DNA of 64,000 nucleotides from Rheinheimera aquimaris (GTDB lineage: Bacteria > Pseudomonadota > Gammaproteobacteria > Enterobacterales > Alteromonadaceae), in contig NZ_JAJAVQ010000004.1 in NCBI RefSeq assembly GCF_020531985.1, forward strand, positions 186,001 through 250,000, read 5' to 3'. The position numbers and the translations under genes were made by a program. The notes under the pieces are model-generated. The model was not told the origin of the DNA. It was given only the letters and a program-made list of their open reading frames with translations, and ran no database searches. Position 1 is the stretch's first letter. Each line of letters begins with the position of its first letter. This document shows positions 28,156 through 38,374 of the stretch, one piece after another.

Positions 28156-28178
28156 CAAAAAGGCCGCAAAAGCGGCCC
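28156..28178 (-). terminator. accC terminator
   Basis: On the minus strand GGCCGC / GCGGCC (28177-28172 and 28167-28162) around a TTTT loop is followed by TTTTTGC. It directly precedes a TATAAT (28154-28149), so the accBC transcript ends where the prmA promoter region begins. Confidence 0.8.
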
Positions 28179-28199
28179 TTAATCTGTAAACACGAAGAA

Positions 28200-29543
28200 T
28201 TACTTAATACCCAGTTTCTTTTCCAGATAATGGATATTAGTCCCACCTTTACAGAAGCCTTCGTCACGCATAATGTCTTTGTGCAACGGAATATTGGTTT
28301 TAATACCTTCAACCAATAATTCGTCCAGTGCATTACGCATACGAGCGATGGCGATATCACGGGTTTCACCATAAGTGATCAGTTTACCCACCATTGAATC
28401 GTAGTTTGGCGGTACGCTGTAATCGGCATAAATATGCGAGTCCCAGCGAATGCCATTACCACCTGGTGGATGGAAGCGGGTAATTTTACCCGGTGACGGC
28501 ATAAAGGTCTTCGGATCTTCCGCATTGATACGGCACTCGACGGCATGACCGCGAATTACAATATCTTCCTGCTTAATGGTCAGCGGCATACCTGACGCGA
28601 CACGCAACTGCTCTTTAATCAGGTCGACGCCGCTGATCATTTCAGTAACCGGATGCTCTACCTGAATACGGGTGTTCATCTCGATAAAGAAAAACTCGCC
28701 GTTTTCAAACAGAAACTCAAAGGTGCCGGCACCTCGGTAGTTCATCACTTTACAGGCATCAACACAACGGCCGCCGATAAAAGCACGCAGCTCTGGGGTA
28801 ATACCCGGCGCAGGTGCTTCTTCAACCACTTTCTGGTGACGACGCTGCATTGAGCAGTCACGTTCACCTAAATGAATGGCATTGCCCTGGCCGTCCGCTA
28901 ATACCTGAATTTCGATATGACGTGGGTTTTCCAGGAATTTTTCCATATACACCATGTCGTTACCAAAGGCAGCTTTCGCTTCAGCTTTGGTCATTTCGAT
29001 AGAACTTACCAGCTCTTCTTCGTTACGTACCACCCGCATACCACGACCACCACCGCCACCGGCAGCTTTGACGATAATCGGGTAACCGATGCGTTTCGCG
29101 ATAGCTTTATTGGTATCGGCATCATCACCGACAGCACCATCAGAGCCCGGCACACAGGGCACACCGGCTTTCTTCATCGCTTCAATGGCTGACACTTTAT
29201 CACCCATCAGGCGGATAGATTCCGGATGCGGGCCGATAAAAATCAAACCACTTTCCTCTACCTGTTGGGCGAAGTCAGCACGCTCGGCTAAGAAGCCATA
29301 ACCCGGATGGATCGCCTGAGCGTTGGTGACTTCAGCGGCGGCAATCAGCGCTGGAATGTTCAAATAGCTTTGTGGTGAGGGTGCAGGGCCGATACAAATG
29401 GTTTCGTCGGCCAGCAATACGTGCTTAAGATTACGGTCTACGGTGGAGTGCACCGCAACCGTTTTGATACCCAGCTCTTTGCAGGCGCGTAAAATACGCA
29501 GTGCAATTTCGCCGCGGTTGGCAATCAGTACTTTTTCTAGCAT
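28200..29543 (-). CDS. accC: Acetyl-CoA carboxylase, biotin carboxylase subunit
   Basis: ATP-dependent carboxylation of biotin on AccB, first half-reaction of fatty-acid synthesis. The start at 29543 ([23 protein letters not shown] upstream) gives 447 residues, matching E. coli; an ATG eight codons earlier lies within the accB end. ATP-grasp features are visible: the glycine-rich loop [26 protein letters not shown], the [15 protein letters not shown] motif and the catalytic [16 protein letters not shown]. It follows accB with a 16-nt gap. Confidence 0.98.
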   Translation of the reverse strand: MLEKVLIANRGEIALRILRACKELGIKTVAVHSTVDRNLKHVLLADETICIGPAPSPQSYLNIPALIAAAEVTNAQAIHPGYGFLAERADFAQQVEESGLIFIGPHPESIRLMGDKVSAIEAMKKAGVPCVPGSDGAVGDDADTNKAIAKRIGYPIIVKAAGGGGGRGMRVVRNEEELVSSIEMTKAEAKAAFGNDMVYMEKFLENPRHIEIQVLADGQGNAIHLGERDCSMQRRHQKVVEEAPAPGITPELRAFIGGRCVDACKVMNYRGAGTFEFLFENGEFFFIEMNTRIQVEHPVTEMISGVDLIKEQLRVASGMPLTIKQEDIVIRGHAVECRINAEDPKTFMPSPGKITRFHPPGGNGIRWDSHIYADYSVPPNYDSMVGKLITYGETRDIAIARMRNALDELLVEGIKTNIPLHKDIMRDEGFCKGGTNIHYLEKKLGIK

Positions 29544-29559
29544 CAGTCTGCCTTTTGCG

Positions 29560-30015
29560 TTATTCAATCACAAACAGTGGCTGGTCGAATTCAACCGCCT
29601 CGCCGTTTTCTACCAGAATTTCTTTTACCACGCCTGCTTTGTCAGACTGGATCTGGTTCATCATTTTCATCGCCTCAACGATACATAGCGTATCGCCAAC
29701 CTTGACGCTCTGGCCTACTTCTACGAAAGCTTTCGCAGTTGGCGATGCGGCACGGTAGAACGAACCTACCATAGGTGATTTCACTACATGGCCGCTAATG
29801 GCCTTAGGAGCTTCAACTGCCGGAGCAGCAGCTGCAGGTGCAGCAACCGGAGCGGCGTGTTGTGGCGCAGGTGCATAGTGCTGCATTGGTGCAAATTGCT
29901 GTACCGGACCATTACGGCTGATACGTACTGATTCTTCACCTTCAGTGATTTCAAGCTCAGAAATACCTGATTCTTCTAAAAGTTCGATCAATTTTTTAAT
30001 CTTTCTAATATCCAT
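29560..30015 (-). CDS. accB: Acetyl-CoA carboxylase biotin carboxyl carrier protein
   Basis: 151-residue BCCP. N-terminal [16 protein letters not shown] region, an Ala/Pro-rich linker (about 45-70), and the biotinyl domain with the biotinylated lysine in VEAMKMMNQ and the thumb region. Co-transcribed with accC downstream. aroQ lies upstream with a 23-nt gap, the usual aroQ-accB-accC order. Confidence 0.98.
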   Translation of the reverse strand: MDIRKIKKLIELLEESGISELEITEGEESVRISRNGPVQQFAPMQHYAPAPQHAAPVAAPAAAAPAVEAPKAISGHVVKSPMVGSFYRAASPTAKAFVEVGQSVKVGDTLCIVEAMKMMNQIQSDKAGVVKEILVENGEAVEFDQPLFVIE

Positions 30016-30038
30016 GTCTTTTTAGCCTGATTGAGTTA

Positions 30039-30494
30039 TTACTGTTTGGTTGTTTGTAATGCTGATACCGCCGCATCAAGGGCGTATTGATAACCTCTGT
30101 CGCCAAGACCACAGATCACTCCTCTGGCGATATCAGATAAATATGAATGCCGGCGAAAACTTTCGCGCGCGTGCACATTAGATAAATGCACTTCAATAAA
30201 GGGTATTGCCACTGCCAGCAGGGCATCGCGAATAGCTACACTGGTGTGGGTAAAAGCACCGGGATTAATCAGAATATAATCCTGTTGTCCCAGGCTTTGT
30301 TGAATGGCTGTCACCAATTCGTGTTCGGCATTTGATTGTAAATGTGTCAGTTCGACACTTTTTGCCGCTGCCTGTTCCGTCAGGTCGGTAATAATATCCT
30401 GCAAGGTGGCAGAACCATAAACTGCCGGTTCACGTACGCCGAGCATATTCAGGTTGGGGCCATTTAAGACTAAAATCCGATAAGTTGCCGCCAT
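30039..30494 (-). CDS. aroQ: Type II 3-dehydroquinate dehydratase
   Basis: Third step of the shikimate pathway. 151 residues, with [21 protein letters not shown] (shown in part: [14 protein letters not shown]), the catalytic tyrosine in that loop, the [18 protein letters not shown] motif and [20 protein letters not shown]. Upstream on the minus strand a TATAAT (30621-30616) may be the promoter -10 of aroQ-accB-accC. Confidence 0.97.
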   Translation of the reverse strand: MAATYRILVLNGPNLNMLGVREPAVYGSATLQDIITDLTEQAAAKSVELTHLQSNAEHELVTAIQQSLGQQDYILINPGAFTHTSVAIRDALLAVAIPFIEVHLSNVHARESFRRHSYLSDIARGVICGLGDRGYQYALDAAVSALQTTKQ

Positions 30495-30615
30495 TTGTGC
30501 GTTATTCCCGCTAATTGTTGTGATCCGGCACTATCTTGCCAAAGCTAAGGTGCAATTGCATCTGTTTGACGAATTTATCTCGTAAGCAGAGCCGTTGGCT
30601 TAACAATAGCGCCTT

Positions 30616-30621
30616 ATTATA
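30616..30621 (-). promoter_or_regulatory. Possible -10 element for aroQ-accB-accC
   Basis: TATAAT on the minus strand, about 122 nt upstream of aroQ. No good -35 is found at 16-18 bp, so the call is weak. A long leader would fit the known autoregulated accBC transcripts of enterics, but this is inference. Confidence 0.35.
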
Positions 30622-30682
30622 GTGAAATCGTGACAAATGGCAGCAAAATACTGGTCTTATCAGCCAGAGTGCTGGTGAGAGT

Positions 30683-30709
30683 AAGCGGCGCTGACAGCTA
30701 GCGCCGCTT
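30683..30709 (-). terminator. Hairpin after dsbD
   Basis: AAGCGGCGCT (30683-30692) / AGCGCCGCTT (30700-30709), a perfect 10-bp stem with a 7-nt loop, 8 nt beyond the dsbD stop on the minus strand. The downstream T tract is poor, so termination may be partial. Confidence 0.5.
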
Positions 30710-30716
30710 TTGCGGG

Positions 30717-32486
30717 TTATTGTTGAACTTGTTGCAGGTGTTTAGAGAAGTCATCGGCGTTCATAAAGCCGGTGATGCGGGCCTGAGTGAGCTCTTCACC
30801 TTCTGGAGTAAACACCAATAGGGTAGGCAGGCCTAAAACACGGTAGTGATCCAGCAGTGCCTGGTCCTTGCGAGTCATCCTGGTTACATCGACTTTAAGC
30901 AGCTGCATTTTCTGCATCTGTTCCTGTACCTGCGGCTTCGGGAAGGTCAAATGTTCAAATTCCTTACACGCAATACACCAGTCGGCATATAAATCGACCA
31001 GCGTGTATTGCCCATTGTTTTGGGCAACGCGCTGTTGTAAATCTTCCAGCGTGGTGACAGTGTCAAATCCCTTCTTTTCTGTGGCAATAGTGGCGCTGGC
31101 TGCAGGAGCCGTTGCTGGCCACCAATGTGTGATATTGAAATACAAACCAGCAAATAACAGCAACTGGCCCAGCACTAATATCACCGCTTTAGCGGTTGGC
31201 TGTTGTAAGCTGAATACCACCCGGAACAGATAGACTACAAAGGCCAGCAGTAATGCTGAGCCAGCAAGCAGCACGTAGTTAAAATCTACGATGCGATCGA
31301 GCAATAGCAGTGGCACCGCTAATAACAGGAAGCCGAAAGTGGTTTTTACTGCATTCATCCAGTTACCGGCTTTGGGTAGAAGTTTACCGCCAGAGCTGCC
31401 AAGTAATAACAAAGGCAGGCCCATACCCAGGCTTAGAATATATAACGTAATAGCACCTAACAGTAAGTCGCCACTTTGTGCCACATATAACAGCGCCGCA
31501 GAAAGTGGCGCGGTCGTGCACGGGGACGCGATAAGGCCGGATAACGCGCCCATAGTAAAGGCGCCTTTAAGTGAGCCGCCCTGTTGTTTATTGCTAACGT
31601 TACTGACTTTTTCCTGCCAACTGGACGGCAGGCTGAGGTTAAATATGCCAAACATAGACAATGCCAGCAGAACAAAGATAATGCTGGCAACAATCAACAC
31701 TGCCGGATGCTGCATATAAGCCTGAAATTTTACGCCGAGGCTGGCGACGACTAAGCCTAATAATGAATACGTGACTGCCATACCCTGTACGTAAGATAAT
31801 GACAGCGTAAAGGCACGCTTATTGGATAACTGACTGCCTTGACCAACAATAATACTGGTTAAGATCGGGTACATTGGAAATACACAGGGTGTAAAAGCCA
31901 GGCCAATACCTAACAGAAAAAAGCCGGCCAGCGTAGCCAGGCTGGCACCGTCGGTCAGGGTTTCAGCCAGGCTATTCTGACTGGATACCGGTACATTGTT
32001 ATCGTTCGGGACGGGGGCCGTATCATTTTGTTTGGCGTTTTTATTTGATAGTAGCGGCAGCTCTTTGGTTACCGGTGGGTAGCACAAGCCCGCTTCTGCA
32101 CAGCCCATATACTGAATTTTAAATACTGCGTCGTCGCTGATATCGGTCAGTGGAATACGCAGAGTCAATTGATGAAAATACACCTCGCTGACGCCAAAAT
32201 ACTCGTCTTCTATCTGCATGCTGGCCGGGTAGCTCGGGTGTGAAAAACTTACCGCTATGCCGCCCAGTTTAATTTTATCTTTGTATAGGTAATAACCATC
32301 GGCTATGGTCCAGCTGACAACCAGTTCATCTTGTTGCTGAACAAAGTCAAATACAAAAGCCTGCTCAACTGGCAAAAAGCTGTCAGCAGGTTTTAACAGG
32401 CTATCGAGCACTGAGTTCTGCTGTGCCTGAGCCTGGGGTAGCAATAAGCACCACAGCATAAAGGGTAGAAAAAATAGTTTGTACAT
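30717..32486 (-). CDS. dsbD: Thiol:disulfide interchange protein DsbD
   Basis: Moves electrons from cytoplasmic thioredoxin to periplasmic DsbC, DsbG and CcmG. The 589-residue product starts at ATG 32486 (GAGGAA about 10 nt upstream) with a signal peptide (about 1-22). The N-terminal alpha domain contains the Cys pair region (MGCAEAGLCYPP). The central domain has about eight membrane helices with the buried cysteines in FTPCVFPMYP and SPCTTAPL. The C-terminal thioredoxin domain has the active site DWCIACKEFE. All six functional cysteines are present. It is upstream of aroQ on the same strand. Confidence 0.97.
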   Translation of the reverse strand: MYKLFFLPFMLWCLLLPQAQAQQNSVLDSLLKPADSFLPVEQAFVFDFVQQQDELVVSWTIADGYYLYKDKIKLGGIAVSFSHPSYPASMQIEDEYFGVSEVYFHQLTLRIPLTDISDDAVFKIQYMGCAEAGLCYPPVTKELPLLSNKNAKQNDTAPVPNDNNVPVSSQNSLAETLTDGASLATLAGFFLLGIGLAFTPCVFPMYPILTSIIVGQGSQLSNKRAFTLSLSYVQGMAVTYSLLGLVVASLGVKFQAYMQHPAVLIVASIIFVLLALSMFGIFNLSLPSSWQEKVSNVSNKQQGGSLKGAFTMGALSGLIASPCTTAPLSAALLYVAQSGDLLLGAITLYILSLGMGLPLLLLGSSGGKLLPKAGNWMNAVKTTFGFLLLAVPLLLLDRIVDFNYVLLAGSALLLAFVVYLFRVVFSLQQPTAKAVILVLGQLLLFAGLYFNITHWWPATAPAASATIATEKKGFDTVTTLEDLQQRVAQNNGQYTLVDLYADWCIACKEFEHLTFPKPQVQEQMQKMQLLKVDVTRMTRKDQALLDHYRVLGLPTLLVFTPEGEELTQARITGFMNADDFSKHLQQVQQ

Positions 32487-32691
32487 CAGCCTATACTTCC
32501 TCAATTGACAATACGGCGCGGCGTCAGCCTAGCACTATTGGTGCTGTGTTATACAGCGACAAACCTTGATTTGTTCAGTTGGTGCGACATTTTGCACCTA
32601 AGCACAGACCTGTTACTACTATGGATTATTTCAGCTTCGGCAAATATAAGTTGTTTGTGTGCGTTGAGGCTAAGAAATTTTGCCATACCCC

Positions 32692-32720
32692 CTTGGATTT
32701 TTTTTCCGTGTGCCCCATAT
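32692..32720 (+). promoter_or_regulatory. Predicted sigma-32 (heat-shock) promoter for groESL
   Basis: A -35 region CCCCCTTGGA ending at 32697 (core CTTGGA 32692-32697) and a -10 CCCCATATA from 32713 are separated by 15 bp. These match the RpoH consensus CTTGAAA / CCCCATnTA apart from one -35 base. They lie 60 bp upstream of groES in an otherwise non-coding 293-bp gap. Confidence 0.75.
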
Positions 32721-32780
32721 ACCGAGCAGACAATTTAACACCCATGTTAAAACACAAAAAATAGCTTTAGGAGATAGAGC

Positions 32781-33071
32781 ATGAATATTCGTCCATTACA
32801 TGATCGTGTCATCATCAAACGTTTAGAAGCTGAGAGTAAATCAGCTGGTGGCATCGTCTTAACTGGCGCTTCGGCGGAAAAATCTACCCGCGGTGAAGTG
32901 GTCGCAGTTGGCAATGGCCGTGTTCTGGATAACGGTGATGTTAAACCGTTAGATGTAAAAGTTGGCGACAAAGTACTGTTCGGCGCCTATGTAGAGCGCA
33001 CCGAGAAAATTGATGGTCAGGAATATGTGATCACCAAAGAGGAAAATATCCTGGGTGTGATTCTGGACTAA
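32781..33071 (+). CDS. groES: Co-chaperonin GroES
   Basis: 96-residue cap of the GroEL chamber. [18 protein letters not shown] start, the mobile loop [18 protein letters not shown], and the C-terminal strand ENILGVILD are all typical. The ribosome binding site TAGGAGA lies upstream. It is the first gene of the groESL operon, with groEL 50 nt downstream and a heat-shock promoter upstream. Confidence 0.99.
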   Translation: MNIRPLHDRVIIKRLEAESKSAGGIVLTGASAEKSTRGEVVAVGNGRVLDNGDVKPLDVKVGDKVLFGAYVERTEKIDGQEYVITKEENILGVILD

Positions 33072-33109
33072 TTCCAACTGCGAACTGTATTTAGCATTAA
33101 CTGAATTGA

Positions 33110-34759
<1,650 letters not shown>

Positions 34760-34787
34760 ATGCTGCTGTAAGTGCTTACTTACTGAT

Positions 34788-34820
34788 AAACCCCGGCTTT
34801 ATGCCGGGGTTTTGCTTTTT
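34788..34820 (+). terminator. groESL terminator
   Basis: AAACCCCGGC (34788-34797) / GCCGGGGTTTT with loop tttat, followed by gcttttt. Ends the groESL transcript. Confidence 0.92.
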
Positions 34821-34982
34821 CAGCACAGGTAATTCGGCAAAATGGCTACATTTTTATACAAAACACTTTAGCTGTTATGCGGCTGTTAGCGGTATAGTTG
34901 ACACTAACATTAAACTTATACCAGCGAATCGGCTCTAAAGGCGTTACAGGCGTGAAGCCTCAGCAGATACAGGAGATGAGTT

Positions 34983-35513
34983 ATGCGTAAAATACTACTT
35001 TTATGTGGTTTGAGCTTCTTCACTGTTGCTACTGCATACGCAGGTGAAGTTTCTGTGCAGTGGCAACAACCGGAAAAATTTACTGATATCCGCCCGGCTA
35101 ATGATACCCGCAAGGCTTACCGCGAGCGGGTATTGAAAAAGTTTGATGGTTTTTTTGCAGAGCTGGCAAATAAACTGCCAGAAGGATATAAATGGGAAGT
35201 CACGGTAACAGATTTAGATCTGGCTGGTGATGTTGACTATTTTGCCGGTGGCGCGGGTAATCCGCTGCGTGTCGTGAAAGATATTTACTCCCCGGCTATT
35301 AAATTCAGCTATGTTGTGCGTGACAAGCATGGTGAGGAAGTCGCCAGCGCAGAGGAAAAACTGCGTGATATGGGCTTTATGCAAACGCTCAACTCCGTGA
35401 ATAATTCTGACGAATTTCGCTACGAGCGCCAGATGCTGCAAGACTGGTTCAGCAAAGAGCTGCAACCTAAAGTAGAGCAATATGCACAGGCCCTGCCGAA
35501 GGTGAGCCAGTAA
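34983..35513 (+). CDS. DUF3016 family periplasmic protein
   Basis: 176-residue protein with a Sec signal peptide (cleavage after AYA, about residue 20). The body matches the DUF3016 pattern known from Alteromonadales: VQWQQPEKFTDIRPANDTRK, a TVTDLDLAG motif, an FSYVVRD strand and a final RQMLQDWFSKEL helix. Function is unknown. It stands alone after groEL. Its TAA stop directly abuts the stop of the convergent small gene. Confidence 0.82.
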   Translation: MRKILLLCGLSFFTVATAYAGEVSVQWQQPEKFTDIRPANDTRKAYRERVLKKFDGFFAELANKLPEGYKWEVTVTDLDLAGDVDYFAGGAGNPLRVVKDIYSPAIKFSYVVRDKHGEEVASAEEKLRDMGFMQTLNSVNNSDEFRYERQMLQDWFSKELQPKVEQYAQALPKVSQ

Positions 35514-35765
35514 TTACAGTAAACTGGCAATTTGCCGGTAAATGTCGACCGCTTCCTGCCGGCTTAGTTGTCCGGCAGAAGCCGCCCGGCCAATAGTGCT
35601 GCTTACTCTTACGCTTTCACGCTGTGGTTCGGCGTCAGTGTCAGGTGCTGCCGGTAAAGTTGAACTGGTCAGTACTGCAGACATGGTTGCAGTACGTTCA
35701 GGTATTTGATTTGGCCTGACGGCTATCTGATTGCTGGTCAATGCCGTACTACTTAATGCAGACAT
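35514..35765 (-). CDS. Small hypothetical protein
   Basis: 83 residues. ATG at 35765 has a strong GGAGGT about 4 nt upstream (minus strand), which argues that it is translated; a TTG four codons earlier is less likely. The first 55 residues are Ser/Thr/Ala/Pro-rich and look disordered. The last 25 (SAGQLSRQEAVDIYRQIASLL) form a probable helix. No recognised family. Its stop codon abuts that of the DUF3016 gene with no spacer. Confidence 0.55.
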   Translation of the reverse strand: MSALSSTALTSNQIAVRPNQIPERTATMSAVLTSSTLPAAPDTDAEPQRESVRVSSTIGRAASAGQLSRQEAVDIYRQIASLL

Positions 35766-35847
35766 GGGCACCTCCAATTATCTCTTTAGATTAGTGTAGC
35801 GCAGAAACTCCGTTAGATCGTTTTTTGAACAAGGCGAGGTGTTTATT

Positions 35848-36156
35848 TCATTTGGTTATAACAGTGCGAAATTCAGTTAATGTCTGGTGTAACTGTTTTA
35901 ACTGCTTGACGACGCGCTGCAAAGTGGCCGTGTTAAACTGCTGGCTTTGTCTCATTGCCGCAACCTGCTCTGCGGTTTCGGCCAGATAGGGCATAAAGCG
36001 ATTGCTCGATGCCTGAAACAGCGTGTTATCAGCAAAAATACGTTGATGCTTGCCATGACCTTGTTGTTGCAGGTTGTCGAGCAAAGCGTCGGCATCCAGC
36101 GCCTTGCGGTATAATTCTTTTAAGTTGTCATCAAGCTGATTTAATAAAGCGTCCAT
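35848..36156 (-). CDS. Small helical protein, possibly PriC-like
   Basis: 102 residues, almost all helix, with no signal or membrane segment. The central segment RIFADNTLFQASSNRFMPYLAE resembles in outline the FDRHLFQ motif and following helix of primosomal replication protein PriC. The protein is much shorter than E. coli PriC (175 residues), and the basic C-terminal half is absent. The family call is therefore tentative and a plain hypothetical protein is the safe reading. Divergent from the MerC gene. Confidence 0.45.
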   Translation of the reverse strand: MDALLNQLDDNLKELYRKALDADALLDNLQQQGHGKHQRIFADNTLFQASSNRFMPYLAETAEQVAAMRQSQQFNTATLQRVVKQLKQLHQTLTEFRTVITK

Positions 36157-36328
36157 AGATTGACCAAGCCATAAAAAGTGGCGCCATTATGCCATAAGCT
36201 GCAATGGTATTCAGCTTATGTCGGCCAGCCAGCTTTGCTGGAGGTTATTTTTATCCTCGCCCATTCCTTTAATAAGTGTTTTGTTATATTATCTCGTTTA
36301 TTCGGCGTTGGCTGTCAGAGTAAGCAGA

Positions 36329-36721
36329 GTGTTAGCAACAGTAAGAAGCGTATTTGATAAAGTGGGTATCACAGTGACATCGCTTTGTGCCATTCACTGC
36401 ATTATGCTGCCTGTTATTTTACCTCTGTTGCCTTTACTGGGTTTAACGGCAAGCCATAACCATGCGTTTGAGAGAATTGTATTACTGATTACGATGGTGC
36501 TGGGCTTCATCACACTGTTTATTGGTTTTCATCGTTATCATCGCAAGTTGTATCCGTTTTACTCGTTATTTCTAGGCGGTTTTATTTACTGGCAAAAAGA
36601 TGTCTGGGGCCATGAATACGAGCATGCTGTACTGATGGTTGGTGCAACTCTGGTGGTACTGGCGCATATTATGAATATGCGGCTTTGTAACAGCTGTAAC
36701 AGCTGTGAAGATGATCACTAA
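36329..36721 (+). CDS. MerC-domain membrane protein
   Basis: About 130 residues with four membrane helices. The signature FDKVGITVTSLCAIHCIMLP contains the CAIHC cysteine pair typical of MerC-type proteins, and the C-terminus ends in a metal-ligand-like tail LCNSCNSCEDDH. MerC moves mercury in Tn21-like operons, but chromosomal MerC-domain proteins without other mer genes are common in marine gammaproteobacteria and their substrate is unknown. I chose GTG at 36329, which puts the MerC domain at the start; an ATG at 36218 in the same frame would add 37 residues with an extra hydrophobic stretch and lacks a ribosome binding site. Confidence 0.75.
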   Translation: MLATVRSVFDKVGITVTSLCAIHCIMLPVILPLLPLLGLTASHNHAFERIVLLITMVLGFITLFIGFHRYHRKLYPFYSLFLGGFIYWQKDVWGHEYEHAVLMVGATLVVLAHIMNMRLCNSCNSCEDDH

Positions 36722-36731
36722 GCAGAGCCTT

Positions 36732-36769
36732 AAACTAAAAAATCCCGCCACGGCGGGATTTTTTAGTTT
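36732..36769. terminator. Perfect bidirectional terminator between merC gene and ugpQ
   Basis: An 18-bp perfect inverted repeat (36732-36749 and 36752-36769) with only 2 nt between arms. The GC core ATCCCGCC / GGCGGGAT is flanked by A- and T-tracts on both sides. It therefore serves both convergent genes. Confidence 0.95.
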
Positions 36770-36781
36770 TAAGCGGCAAGC

Positions 36782-37483
36782 TCATTTAATTGCCGCCAGA
36801 AACTGCCGGCTGGCACCGGGATAGTTTGTGAAGATTCCGTCAACCCCGTATTGCTGCATACGCTGGATGTCATCTGTGTGATCTACCGTATAAACATACA
36901 CTCTTAAACCACGCGCTTTGGCATCGTTGACGAATGCCTGATTGATAAAGCTGACATCGCAGTTAACTGAATAGGCCTGCAGCTTCTGCGCGAAACTGGC
37001 GTAGTCAACCGGCATCGAGGCGGTAAGGGCTCCAAGCTTAAGCTTCGGCATCGACTGTTTTATTTCAGCCAGTAAATGATGGTTAAATGAAGAAATGAGT
37101 AACCGTTTGCTGTCGAAATTATACTCTTCTTCAGCTTTGTCCAGTAGCCTCAGTAGTGGCGTTACGGTATCAGAACCCTTTAATTCAATATTGAGCCACT
37201 GCGGAGCCTGCTGCAGGCGTCGCAAAACCTGCGCTAAAGCAGGAATGCGTTCCCCCTTACCGGCATCAAATTGCTTCAGCTGCTCAACACTATACTGGTA
37301 AATGCTGCCCTTACCATTGGTAGTGCGTTGTAAATGATGGTCGTGAATGACGATCAGCTCACCCTGTACTGCGAATACATCCAGCTCGATAGCATCGGCA
37401 CCCTGAGCTATGGCTTGTTCTATTGACAGCATGGTATTTTCAGGGTATTCGCCACTGGCGCCGCGGTGAGCAATGATCTGCAT
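36782..37483 (-). CDS. ugpQ: Glycerophosphodiester phosphodiesterase
   Basis: 233-residue cytoplasmic GDPD-family enzyme (no signal peptide) that hydrolyses glycerophosphodiesters to glycerol-3-phosphate and an alcohol. Catalytic motifs IAHRGASGEYPENT, IELDVF and VIHDHHLQRTTNGKG are intact, as is the C-terminal VDGIFTNYPG. It begins 1 nt after the psd stop on the minus strand, so it is co-transcribed with rsgA-psd, a link to phospholipid metabolism. Confidence 0.92.
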   Translation of the reverse strand: MQIIAHRGASGEYPENTMLSIEQAIAQGADAIELDVFAVQGELIVIHDHHLQRTTNGKGSIYQYSVEQLKQFDAGKGERIPALAQVLRRLQQAPQWLNIELKGSDTVTPLLRLLDKAEEEYNFDSKRLLISSFNHHLLAEIKQSMPKLKLGALTASMPVDYASFAQKLQAYSVNCDVSFINQAFVNDAKARGLRVYVYTVDHTDDIQRMQQYGVDGIFTNYPGASRQFLAAIK

Positions 37484-37484
37484 G

Positions 37485-38342
37485 TTATTTCAACTTTGCA
37501 AAAGGTGCACCCATGCGGGTTACCGAGCCTGGTTTCTGGTCGTCTAAGAAAGATAGCTTATCAGCAGCAAATGCCAATACTACTGTTGAACCTAATTTAA
37601 AGCGGCCCATTTCGGCACCTTTTTCCAGCGTTATGGCATTTTTGCCATGGGCAGGGTAGGTCCAACGGAATATATTTTTACCGGCCGGTGGTGTTACTGT
37701 ACCGGCCCAAACTGTTTCAATACTCGCTACTATAGTTGCGCCGACCAATACCAAGGCCATAGGGCCCAGTTCAGTGTCGAAAATGGTTACGACACGCTCG
37801 TTACGGGCAAATAAGTCAGGCACGTTTTCAGCAGTTAATGGGTTTACTGAAAACAGCTCGCCTGGCACATAGATCATTTGCCGCAGCGTGCCGCTAACCG
37901 GCATGTGGATGCGATGATAATCTTTTGGCGCCAGATAAATAGTCGCAAAGTCGCCGTTCTGAAAAGGAGCTGCAGTGGCAATATCGCCGCCGAGCAAACT
38001 CTGTAAAGAGTAGTCATGGTTTTTTGCCTGCACCAGTTTACCTTCAACAATAGGGCCGAGCTGACTGATACAGCCATCTACAGGGTGGGCAATAACATTA
38101 CTTTCTGTCGCCAGCGGGCGTATACCGTCTTTTAGCGGACGGGTAAAAAACTCGTTGAATGTGGCATAGTCCTGTGCCCGCTCAAACTGAGCTTCGCTCA
38201 TATTAATGCCGTAGGCTTTGATAAAACGATTTATTAAAAAGTGGGTAAACCAGCCAAGTCTGGCGCTGGCTATTTTTCCGGCCAGGCGTGATATCAGGTG
38301 TTTTGGCATCAGGTATTGCAGGGTAATTTTTAAATTATCCAT
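37485..38342 (-). CDS. psd: Phosphatidylserine decarboxylase
   Basis: Makes phosphatidylethanolamine in the inner membrane. The start at 38342 ([15 protein letters not shown]) gives 285 residues; an upstream in-frame start overlaps the rsgA spacer. The self-cleavage site FKLGSTVV is present (G251/S252), which would yield the pyruvoyl prosthetic group, as are [11 protein letters not shown] and DYHRIHMP. It lies between rsgA and ugpQ, the usual rsgA-psd pairing. Confidence 0.97.
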   Translation of the reverse strand: MDNLKITLQYLMPKHLISRLAGKIASARLGWFTHFLINRFIKAYGINMSEAQFERAQDYATFNEFFTRPLKDGIRPLATESNVIAHPVDGCISQLGPIVEGKLVQAKNHDYSLQSLLGGDIATAAPFQNGDFATIYLAPKDYHRIHMPVSGTLRQMIYVPGELFSVNPLTAENVPDLFARNERVVTIFDTELGPMALVLVGATIVASIETVWAGTVTPPAGKNIFRWTYPAHGKNAITLEKGAEMGRFKLGSTVVLAFAADKLSFLDDQKPGSVTRMGAPFAKLK

Positions 38343-38374
38343 CTTGGTCTCGATTAAAAGTGTCAAAAAACAAG

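Noticed and set aside
30868-31719. Plus-strand ORFs of 121 and 142 residues opposite dsbD
   Set aside because: Antisense shadows of a strongly supported dsbD frame.
32505-32764. Two small plus-strand ORFs upstream of groES
   Set aside because: They overlap the dsbD start region and the heat-shock promoter, lack ribosome binding sites and resemble no family.
36218-36328. N-terminal extension of the MerC-domain gene from ATG 36218
   Set aside because: No ribosome binding site, and the extra residues do not match the family start; GTG at 36329 is preferred, though not proven.
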